A stretch of DNA of 64,000 bases from the NCBI RefSeq assembly GCF_014205295.1, contig NZ_JACHNF010000001.1:7502001-7566000 (forward strand), written 5' to 3'. Shown here piece by piece: positions 9,012 to 15,346 of this stretch. The notes beneath the pieces are model-generated. The model was given only the letters and a program-made list of their open reading frames with translations, did no database searches and was not told the DNA's origin. The first letter of the stretch is position 1. Each line of letters starts with the position of its first letter. The translations under genes were made by a program, and so were the position numbers. The stretch is from Kribbella solani. Lineage in GTDB: Bacteria > Actinomycetota > Actinomycetes > Propionibacteriales > Kribbellaceae.

Positions 9012-9767
9012 ATGACCACCACGACCCGGCTCCGAGCCGCAGGAGTCCTCAGCGCCCTCGTCCTGGCGTCAACGGCCCTGACCGCCTGCACCAGCCAATC
9101 CACACCCCAGGCCCGCACCTCAGCCGCCCACCCACAACCCTCAAGCCGAAAAGCTGCTGCGGGGGTGGTGGTTGTCATCGGGGCGTCTGTCTCCGGCGGT
9201 TACAACGCCTCGCCCGGCGCGGCTTGGCCCACCGAACTGGCCAACCGCCTACACCATTCCGATCCCTCGTACCAACTGGTGAACGCCAGCATCAGCGCCA
9301 CCCGCCTGCTCACCGACAGCGGACCCACCATGCCCAGCTCCCTGACCCGCGAAGACAAGGACGCCCTCGCGGTACCCGGAGTACGCACCGTCATCCTCAC
9401 CGACCTGATCAACGACATCCAGCAACCCCCGCACCAGTACGACCCAGCGGTGATCATCGCTGGCCTCAAGTCCTTCATCACCCGAGCCCACGCGAAACAG
9501 GTGAGAGTCGTCGGCACCACCATCCCGCCGTACGGCGGCTTCGAACGCTACGAACCAGCCGGCGAACGCTGCCGCCAAGCCGTCAACACCGCCATCCGCG
9601 CCGGCCGTCTCTTCGACGCCTTCATCGACTTCGACGCCACCCTCAAAGACCCCACCACCCCCACCCGCCTCCGCCCCACCTACGACTCCGGCGACCACCT
9701 ACACCCCAATACCCCAGGCCACCAAGCCATCTCCCAATCCATCAACCCCACCCTGCTGACCCAATAA
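9012..9767 (+). CDS. Exported SGNH/GDSL hydrolase lipoprotein
   Basis: 251 residues. Signal sequence with lipobox LTAC at about residue 26, so it is probably anchored outside the membrane. SGNH blocks: VVVIGASVSGGYN (nucleophile Ser), NASISATRLL (block II), LTDLINDIQ (Asn of block III) and DSGDHLHPNTPGH (catalytic Asp-His). Such enzymes act as esterases or, when paired with acyltransferase-3 proteins, as the outer half of an acetyl-transfer system. The one-base gap to the acyltransferase gene indicates translational coupling. Confidence 0.85.
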   Translation: MTTTTRLRAAGVLSALVLASTALTACTSQSTPQARTSAAHPQPSSRKAAAGVVVVIGASVSGGYNASPGAAWPTELANRLHHSDPSYQLVNASISATRLLTDSGPTMPSSLTREDKDALAVPGVRTVILTDLINDIQQPPHQYDPAVIIAGLKSFITRAHAKQVRVVGTTIPPYGGFERYEPAGERCRQAVNTAIRAGRLFDAFIDFDATLKDPTTPTRLRPTYDSGDHLHPNTPGHQAISQSINPTLLTQ

Positions 9768-9833
9768 CCCACCCCACCACTCACCGGCAGAACGAGCTTC
9801 AGGTTCTGTACGACCCGGGGCCTGGTGTTTGGG

Positions 9834-10415
9834 TCAGGGCTTTGGGTGTGAAAGGGCCAGCCGGGCTCGGGTGGTCAGCTGCTTCACGGAGGCGTCCAGG
9901 TCGCCGGGGAGCGCACTGAACGGGAACCACGCAAGATCGTCGGATTCGTCGCTGATGGTGTGCTCGGTGTCCGCCGTCGCGGTGATCAGGAACTGAACGT
10001 CCAAGTGATACGCCCCCGCGCACCCACCACCTTCGAGCAAGTGGCGAGACAGCTGGAGAGGCTGCGGCGAGACCGTAAGATCGCTCAGCCCCGACTCTTC
10101 AGTCGCTTCCCGGAGAGCCGCACCGGCGAGCGTACGGTCGCCCGGCTCGCAGTGCCCGCCCAGTTGCAGCCAGCGCCCGACGGTCTTGTGAAGGGTGAGC
10201 AACGTCCGCGTACCCGACCCGTCAACCACGAGCGCACTGGCGGTGAGGTGCTCCGGCCGGCAGCTCCTCCACATCCCATCCGAATGCTCGGCGAGGTGCC
10301 GCAGATAGTGCACCCGCAGCCCCTCCTGCTCACCATCAGGCGCCCGCCACCCCCGCAAAACCCCAACCGCATCCTCAAGAAGCACCCACCAAGTCTCCCC
10401 GCCCCCCACCACCAA
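9834..10415 (-). CDS. Nudix hydrolase, apparently with a broken 5' end
   Basis: 193 residues by the longest frame (TTG start; a GTG follows). Contains a Nudix-type box LQLGGHCEPGD..ALREATEESGL, with one residue more than the canonical spacing and Asp in place of the first Glu; the HLTASALVVDG lead-in is typical of the actinobacterial branch. These enzymes hydrolyse nucleoside-diphosphate derivatives. The frame is closed by a TGA just upstream of the TTG and there is no ATG or ribosome-binding site, while another minus frame upstream carries a plausible continuation (see findings). Convergent with the SGNH gene. Confidence 0.72.
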   Translation of the reverse strand: MVVGGGETWWVLLEDAVGVLRGWRAPDGEQEGLRVHYLRHLAEHSDGMWRSCRPEHLTASALVVDGSGTRTLLTLHKTVGRWLQLGGHCEPGDRTLAGAALREATEESGLSDLTVSPQPLQLSRHLLEGGGCAGAYHLDVQFLITATADTEHTISDESDDLAWFPFSALPGDLDASVKQLTTRARLALSHPKP

Positions 10416-10446
10416 AACCCACCCGGGTCCCCCTCACCCACCCCCC

Positions 10447-10614
10447 CGCCGCCACGGCCCTGCCCTGCACCCGCATCCACTCATCCCGCTCAACCACGCG
10501 CACGTGGGTAGCCCTCACCCGGCCCGCCCCCGCCGCCACAGTCCTGCCCTTCACCCGAACCCACTCATCCCGCTCAACCACACCCACCCAGGCCTCCCAC
10601 TCACCCGCCCGGCG
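10447..10614. repeat. Two-copy 84-bp direct repeat
   Basis: Two diverged copies (10447-10530 and 10531-10614), sharing an identical CACTCATCCCGCTCAACCAC stretch. 84 is a multiple of three; on the minus strand the copies encode two versions of a 28-residue segment beginning VVERDEWVRV and VVERDEWMRV. It lies directly 5' of the Nudix gene and may be a duplicated piece of its original coding sequence. Confidence 0.7.
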
Positions 10615-10620
10615 GTCACG

Positions 10621-10895
10621 CGCCCGCACGTCGTCGCCACCCGCCTCACCACCGGAGTCTGGGCGTCACGCGCTCGTACGTCGTCGCCACTCGCCTCACC
10701 ACCGGAGTCTGGGCGTCACGCGCTCGTACGTCGTCGCCACTCGCCTCACCACCGGAGTCTGGGCGTCACGCGCTCGTACGTCGTCGCCACTCGCCTCACC
10801 ACCGGAGTCCCGGCGCCACGCGCGCCACGGGCTCGTACGTCGTGGCCACCCGCCTCACCACCCGAGCCCCGGCGCCACGCGCTCGTACGTCGGTT
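10621..10895. repeat. 50-bp tandem repeat array
   Basis: An exact 50-bp period covers 10621-10805 (about 3.7 copies, the later ones identical), followed by about two degenerate copies to about 10895. Each unit contains CGCTCGTACGTCGTCGCCAC and CTCACCACCGGAGTC. The period is not a multiple of three and units abut without spacers. This is a noncoding minisatellite. Exact identity between units indicates recent expansion. Confidence 0.85.
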
Positions 10896-11047
10896 CCCGC
10901 CTCACACGTGCTCGCCCGACCGCACCCGCCAAGGACTCTCAGTCGCCCAGGTCCGTGTCACGCGGTTCTGGCTCGTACGTACCCGCCTCGGGTGTTTGCC
11001 TCAGGCAGGTGCAGGGTGTCCTGCGTCCGACGTGATTCTGGCCCGTA

Positions 11048-12349
11048 TTACTCGGTGGGGGGTTTGCCGGTGTCGTCCTTGGGGTCGTCGGTGGGTTTGG
11101 GGTCGAGGAAGTCGGTGATGTCGATGTCGGCGAGTTCGCCGGCGTGCTGCGCGAAGCCGATCGGGTCGTCCAGGTCCGAGGTGCTGGGCATCAGGTCGGG
11201 GTGCGACCAGAGCGTGTCGCGGCCTTCGGTGCCGCGGGAGTCGCGGACGGCTGCCCACAGGTTCGCGGCGTCGCGGAGGCGGCGGGGCCGGAGCTGCAGA
11301 CCCACCAAAGTGGCGAACGTCTGCTCGGCAGGACCACCGGCCGCCCGCCGGCGCCGGACCGTTTCGGCCAGCTGTACGGCGGCCGGCATTCTGTCCTTGG
11401 TCGCCTGGCGTACGACGTCGTCGACCCAGCCTTCGACCAGGGCCAGCGTGGTTTCGAGGCGTACGAGCGCCGCCTTCTGCTGTGCGGAATCCTCAGGCTC
11501 GAACAGGCCACCGGCGAGCGCTTCCTGCATGGCTTCCGGGTTCTGCGGGTCGATGTCGGCCATCGCGCGCTCGATCTTGCCGGTGTCGACCTCGATCCCG
11601 GCCGCGTAGTCGGCAACCGCGGCGAGCAGGTGCTGCCGCAACCACGGCACCCCGGCGTACAGCCGCTGATGCGCCACCTCGCGCAGCGCCAAGTACAGCC
11701 GGACGTCCTCGTCGGTCAGCCCGAGCCCTTCGGCGAACTTCGCGATGTTGTCCGGCAGCAGGATCGCCTGGCCGGTCGGCCCGAGCGGCAGTCCGATGTC
11801 GGACGAACTCACGACCTCGCCGGCCAGCTCACCGAGCGCTTGGCCGACCTGCGCCCCGAAGACGGAGCCGCCCAGCTGCCGCAACATCCCGGCCATCGGC
11901 CCGGCGAACTGCTGCGCCTCGGCCGGCAGCGCGTTGCCCATCGCGCCCGCGACATGCTCGGCCACCGGGTCGACGATCGTCTGCCACACCGGCAGCGTGT
12001 TCTCGACCCACTCCGCCCGGCTCCAGGCCGCGGACGTCGCGGACACCTCGGGCAGCGTGGTCGCCTGGTCCAGCCAGTGCTCCGCGAGTCGCACCGCGTC
12101 CGCGACCCGATCGCTGTCGGTCTGGGTCATCGACCGGTCGCCCGCGGTCGAGACGGTCTTGCGGGCGATGTCCTTCGCCAGATCCCAGTTCACCGGCTTG
12201 CCGTCGGTGGAACCGCTCAGCAACTGCTGGACCTGCGCGAAGATCGCGTTCAGGTCCGGGGTGCCGCCCGCGCCGGCCGCACCGGAGAACTGCTGGAACA
12301 TGGCCTCGAACGGCGTTCCCTTGAACGGGTTGTCCGGTTCGTCGCTCAT
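11048..12349 (-). CDS. DUF2342 (zinc-dependent metalloprotease-like) protein
   Basis: 433 residues, starting MSDEPDNPFKG. The long alpha-helical body with LPLGPTGQAILLPDNIAKFAEGLGL, LREVAHQRLYAGVPWL and PEAMQEALAGGLFEPEDSAQQKAALVRLETTLALVEGWVD-type segments matches the actinobacterial DUF2342 / TIGR03624 family, often labelled putative zinc-dependent metalloprotease. A canonical HExxH is not visible (EVAHQR in the equivalent region), so the enzymatic label is weak. The chosen ATG is preceded by AAGG; a longer open frame upstream is antisense to MoaE and rejected. The C-terminus is acidic and Pro-rich. Confidence 0.8.
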   Translation of the reverse strand: MSDEPDNPFKGTPFEAMFQQFSGAAGAGGTPDLNAIFAQVQQLLSGSTDGKPVNWDLAKDIARKTVSTAGDRSMTQTDSDRVADAVRLAEHWLDQATTLPEVSATSAAWSRAEWVENTLPVWQTIVDPVAEHVAGAMGNALPAEAQQFAGPMAGMLRQLGGSVFGAQVGQALGELAGEVVSSSDIGLPLGPTGQAILLPDNIAKFAEGLGLTDEDVRLYLALREVAHQRLYAGVPWLRQHLLAAVADYAAGIEVDTGKIERAMADIDPQNPEAMQEALAGGLFEPEDSAQQKAALVRLETTLALVEGWVDDVVRQATKDRMPAAVQLAETVRRRRAAGGPAEQTFATLVGLQLRPRRLRDAANLWAAVRDSRGTEGRDTLWSHPDLMPSTSDLDDPIGFAQHAGELADIDITDFLDPKPTDDPKDDTGKPPTE

Positions 12350-12429
12350 CGGAGGACCTTCCTGTGCGGGTGGGGCGTACAACTCCAACGTACTGGTTCC
12401 GCCGATCAGTTCCGCCCCCGGCGAACGCA

Positions 12430-12597
12430 TCAATGGTTCCTGTTCGCCGCGGGCTGAGTGCGGTACGGCGCCGGCCGGTAGGTGGCGAAGGCAACAGTCT
12501 CTCCCGGTACACGCGGCAGCACGCACCGCAGCGGTCGCCGGAAGACCGGTCGACGCGTACCCCGAACCGCTCGGCCGGAACGGTACTTGGGAGGCAT
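12430..12597 (-). CDS. Possible small basic protein (55 residues)
   Basis: ATG preceded by GGAGGT with six-base spacing. It encodes an Arg/Pro-rich 55-residue peptide beginning MPPKYRSGRAV and ending in PAANRNH. GC at codon third positions is about 73%, lower than the neighbouring genes. The stop is 80 bases before the start of the DUF2342 gene on the same strand, so it could be a leader peptide or first gene of that operon. No homologue recognised; it is the only coding candidate in the 390-bp gap 12350-12739. Confidence 0.4.
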   Translation of the reverse strand: MPPKYRSGRAVRGTRRPVFRRPLRCVLPRVPGETVAFATYRPAPYRTQPAANRNH

Positions 12598-12739
12598 CAG
12601 CGCACCTCCGGGAAACCGCCACCGGAGCCGGTAAAGAGGAGGGGATGTGGGGTGCCGGGTGTGGGAGAGGGAGAATTGGACGATCGGGGATGCGAAGGTG
12701 GGCACGTGACTGCGGGGGTCCGGCGGGAATGAGGGACGG

Positions 12740-13165
12740 ATGAGCGACGCGATCAGGCTGCTGGACATTCGAGACGGTGTCCTGTCCAGCGACGAGGTGC
12801 TGGCTGCCGTCTCCGACCCTGCCGCGGGCGGGACCGCGCTTTTCATCGGAACCGTGCGCGATCACGATCAGGACAAGCCCGTCGACCGGCTCGGGTACGA
12901 GGCGCACCCGGACGCGCTGGAGCACCTGCGGAAGGTCGCGCAGCGGATCTGCGACGACCCTGCGGTGACCGCGCTGGCGGCGGTACACCGGACCGGGGAC
13001 CTGGAAATCGGGGACGCGGCGGTAATCGTGGCGGTGGCCGCGGCACACCGGGATGTCGCCTTCGCGGCCTGCCGGCAGTTGATCGACGAGCTCAAGGCCG
13101 AGGTCCCGATTTGGAAACACCAGCACTTCACCGACGGTGGCAGCGAGTGGGTCGGCGCGCACTGA
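12740..13165 (+). CDS. moaE: Molybdopterin synthase catalytic subunit MoaE
   Basis: 141 residues, the usual MoaE length. It inserts dithiolene sulfur, carried on MoaD thiocarboxylate, into cyclic pyranopterin monophosphate to make molybdopterin. ALFIGTVRDHDQD (about 33-45) with Arg40, HRTGDLEIGDAAVIVAV (83-99), and LKAEVPIWKHQHF (118-130) with Lys119 and Lys126 are the family's active-site segments. No moaD lies next to it here. The ATG follows GAGGGACGG. It is the likely supplier of cofactor for enzymes such as the YdeP-type oxidoreductase at 4.5-6.8 kb. Confidence 0.93.
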   Translation: MSDAIRLLDIRDGVLSSDEVLAAVSDPAAGGTALFIGTVRDHDQDKPVDRLGYEAHPDALEHLRKVAQRICDDPAVTALAAVHRTGDLEIGDAAVIVAVAAAHRDVAFAACRQLIDELKAEVPIWKHQHFTDGGSEWVGAH

Positions 13166-13195
13166 CCCGTACGCTGGGCGCATGAAGGTGGCCGG

Positions 13196-13651
13196 ATGAA
13201 GGTTTTGGCGTGGCTGGCGTTCCCGCTGGCCGCCACGCTGCTGGCGATGTGCTGGGCGGCGTGGCGTGGGTGGCGCAACCGTGAACCGCGCCGGTCCGGT
13301 GGTCCCTTCGCGTCGGTCGACGAGTTCCGCCGGTTCAACGCGGCACTGGCCGCGCCGGGTCCGAGTGCCACGCCGGAACGCCGCCGCGGGTTCGGTCGTC
13401 GTGTTCATCAGCAGGCTCCCGCGGACGCGCGTACCCAGCAGACTGCCGGCGGCGGGTTCAGCACCGAGATCCGCGGTCCGCAGGTCACGACCGGCAGCAA
13501 GCAGGCAAGCAAGCAGGATGGCAAGCAGCCGGGTAACCAGCCGCTCGCCGCTGAGGCCGCCGCGCGGGCCGTCGCGGGCGAGCCGGTACTTCCGACCGAG
13601 GTCCGTGGCTCCGGCTCGGGCACCACCGAGATCGCAGGGCAGGGTTCGTGA
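13196..13651 (+). CDS. Small single-TM membrane protein of unknown function
   Basis: 151 residues: one N-terminal hydrophobic helix (about 4-23, LAWLAFPLAATLLAMCWAAW) and a Gln/Ser/Pro-rich cytoplasmic or exported tail with low-complexity QASKQDGKQPGNQP. GAAGGTGGCCGG sits before the ATG. The stop overlaps the GTG of the following S16 protease by four bases, so the two are translationally coupled. Function is not recognisable; conserved position beside YlbL-type proteases suggests a shared envelope role (inference). Confidence 0.65.
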   Translation: MKVLAWLAFPLAATLLAMCWAAWRGWRNREPRRSGGPFASVDEFRRFNAALAAPGPSATPERRRGFGRRVHQQAPADARTQQTAGGGFSTEIRGPQVTTGSKQASKQDGKQPGNQPLAAEAAARAVAGEPVLPTEVRGSGSGTTEIAGQGS

Positions 13652-14685
13652 CACGTCGTACCGCCACTTTGGTCACCTCGATCGTCGTACTGGTCGCCTC
13701 GCTCGGGCTGGTCACCGCGTTCCCGGTGCCGTTCGTGTCGTTCAGCCCAGGACCGGTGAAGGACACGCTGGGATCGGCGAAGGGCAAGCCGGTGATCGAG
13801 GTCACCGGGCACGAGACCTTCCCGACGTCGGGCCAGCTCGACCTGACCACCGTTTCGGTCACCTCGCCGAACCGCGAACTGACCCTGCCGCAGGCGATGC
13901 GCAACTGGCTGGACCCGCACCACGACCTGTTCCCGCGGGACATCATCTATCCGCCGAGCCAGAGCGCTGACCAGGTCGAGCAGCAGAACACCGCCGAAAT
14001 GACCGGTTCGCAGGACAGCGCGGTCGCGGCCGCGCTGCAGGCGGCGAAGGTTCCGTTCCACACCAAGGTGTCGACGGTCGCGGACAAGACGCCCGCGGAG
14101 GGCAAGCTCAAGCCCGGCGACATCGTGCTCGCGGTCGACGGTCACCCGGTGACACAGGTCCCGCAGGTCGGTGAGCTGGTCCGCAAGCACAAGGTCGGGC
14201 AGAACGTCGTCTTCCTGATCCGGCGCGGCACCGCCGAGCAGACCGTGGTGCTGAAGACCGCTGCCACCCCAGGCGACGAGACCCGCCCGATGGTCGGGAT
14301 CACGATCGGCGTCGAGTCGCAGGTGAAGGTCACGGTCAATCTCGGCCAGGACATCGGCGGCCCGAGCGCGGGCACCGCGTTCGCGCTGGCCATCTACGAC
14401 AAGCTGACCCCGGGCGCCCTGCTCGGCGGAAAGCACGTGGCCGGTACCGGCACCATCGACGCGCTCGGGCAGGTCGGCGCGATCGGTGGCATCCAGCAGA
14501 AGATCGCCGGCGCCAGGAACGACGGCGCCACGGTGTTCCTGGTCCCGGCGCCGAACTGTGAAGCCGCGCTGCACGCCGGCGTGAGTGGCATCCAGCTGGT
14601 GAAGATCACCACGCTGACCGAGGCGATCAGCGCCTTGCAGGCCCTCGTCAGCGGCAAGGGAGTCGTCCCGTCGTGCAACCCATGA
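13648..14685 (+). CDS. YlbL-type PDZ / S16 (Lon-like) membrane protease
   Basis: 345 residues. N-terminal membrane anchor (about 8-30), a PDZ domain (about 135-205; KLKPGDIVLAVDGHPV), and a C-terminal Lon-type S16 protease domain with the Ser-Lys dyad Ser240 (GGPSAGTAFALA) and Lys285 (GIQQKIAGA). GTG start, overlapping the previous gene's TGA. Members (YlbL) are extracytoplasmic proteases tied to envelope quality control or cell-division checkpoint in Bacillus. Followed by the PPA1309 and UPF0182 genes, a common actinobacterial arrangement. Confidence 0.88.
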   Translation: MTRRTATLVTSIVVLVASLGLVTAFPVPFVSFSPGPVKDTLGSAKGKPVIEVTGHETFPTSGQLDLTTVSVTSPNRELTLPQAMRNWLDPHHDLFPRDIIYPPSQSADQVEQQNTAEMTGSQDSAVAAALQAAKVPFHTKVSTVADKTPAEGKLKPGDIVLAVDGHPVTQVPQVGELVRKHKVGQNVVFLIRRGTAEQTVVLKTAATPGDETRPMVGITIGVESQVKVTVNLGQDIGGPSAGTAFALAIYDKLTPGALLGGKHVAGTGTIDALGQVGAIGGIQQKIAGARNDGATVFLVPAPNCEAALHAGVSGIQLVKITTLTEAISALQALVSGKGVVPSCNP

Positions 14686-14728
14686 GTCACCCGTACGCAC
14701 CGGCCCGCCGAAGGGAAGATCTGCCGGC

Positions 14729-15346
14729 ATGGATTCCGTAGCCACGCTGCCGCCCGACGCGCTCAGTCGCGCGGTGATCGAGATCGAGAAGCACGTGAGC
14801 GGTGCGGGCTGGGACCAGCCGGCGCAGCTGTTCGCGCTGGTCCCCACCGAAGAACTGCTCCGCGCCGAACCACAGCTGGCCGCCGAGCTGGGAGCGGAAG
14901 ACGCCTCCCAGCCGCTGACCCCGGTCGCCCAGGGTGAGCTTCCCGGTGGCCTCGAGGACGACAACCTGGCCGATGCACTCGGCCGGATCGAGTGGCCGGA
15001 CGGAGTGGCCGGCTGCGCGCTGGCGATCGAACGGATCGTCCTGCCGGCCGCGTCCGAGGCCGGCCTGTCGAACGCCGAGTCCGGCTCCGAGCTGGCCCGG
15101 CTGGCCGGCAGCGATCCGCGCCGGCACGAGGTCCGGATGGTCGCCGCGGTGCTGCGCGAGGGCGCCCGCTTCGGCGCCGTCCGGTTGCGCGAACACGACG
15201 AGGACAGCGCCGTGCTCAGCGGCGCCGACTTGGTCCCCACGCTGTGCCAAGTACTGTCATTGACATTCGAACCCTCGGTCGGCAGCCGGCCGGCCGCGGG
15301 TTCGGGGGTCGACGGCATCAGCGACGATGAGGAGAAGCGACCATGA
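14729..15346 (+). CDS. PPA1309-family protein
   Basis: 205 residues. The start MDSVATLPPDALSRAVIEIEKHV and the internal GRIEWPDGVAGCALAIERIVLP / LREGARFGAVRLREHDEDSAVL segments match the conserved actinobacterial PPA1309 family of unknown function. No signal peptide or membrane segment, so it is probably cytoplasmic. AAGGGAAG precedes the ATG. Its stop overlaps the start of the UPF0182 gene by four bases, linking it to that membrane protein. Confidence 0.85.
   Translation: MDSVATLPPDALSRAVIEIEKHVSGAGWDQPAQLFALVPTEELLRAEPQLAAELGAEDASQPLTPVAQGELPGGLEDDNLADALGRIEWPDGVAGCALAIERIVLPAASEAGLSNAESGSELARLAGSDPRRHEVRMVAAVLREGARFGAVRLREHDEDSAVLSGADLVPTLCQVLSLTFEPSVGSRPAAGSGVDGISDDEEKRP

Larger units (their letters stand above)
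10416..11047. other. 632-bp gene-free gap filled with repeats
   Basis: Between the Nudix frame and the DUF2342 gene no credible gene is seen. The gap holds the 84-bp duplication and the 50-bp minisatellite. The remaining stretch 10896-11047 is C-rich on the plus strand, has further GGCTCGTACGT-like fragments of the minisatellite unit, and shows nothing recognisable. Confidence 0.7.

Noticed and set aside
10621..10895. CRISPR array
   Set aside because: Units abut with no spacers and no cas genes exist.
12350..13654. Upstream extension of the DUF2342 gene
   Set aside because: Covers antisense of MoaE; the conserved protein begins at MSDEPDNPF (12349).
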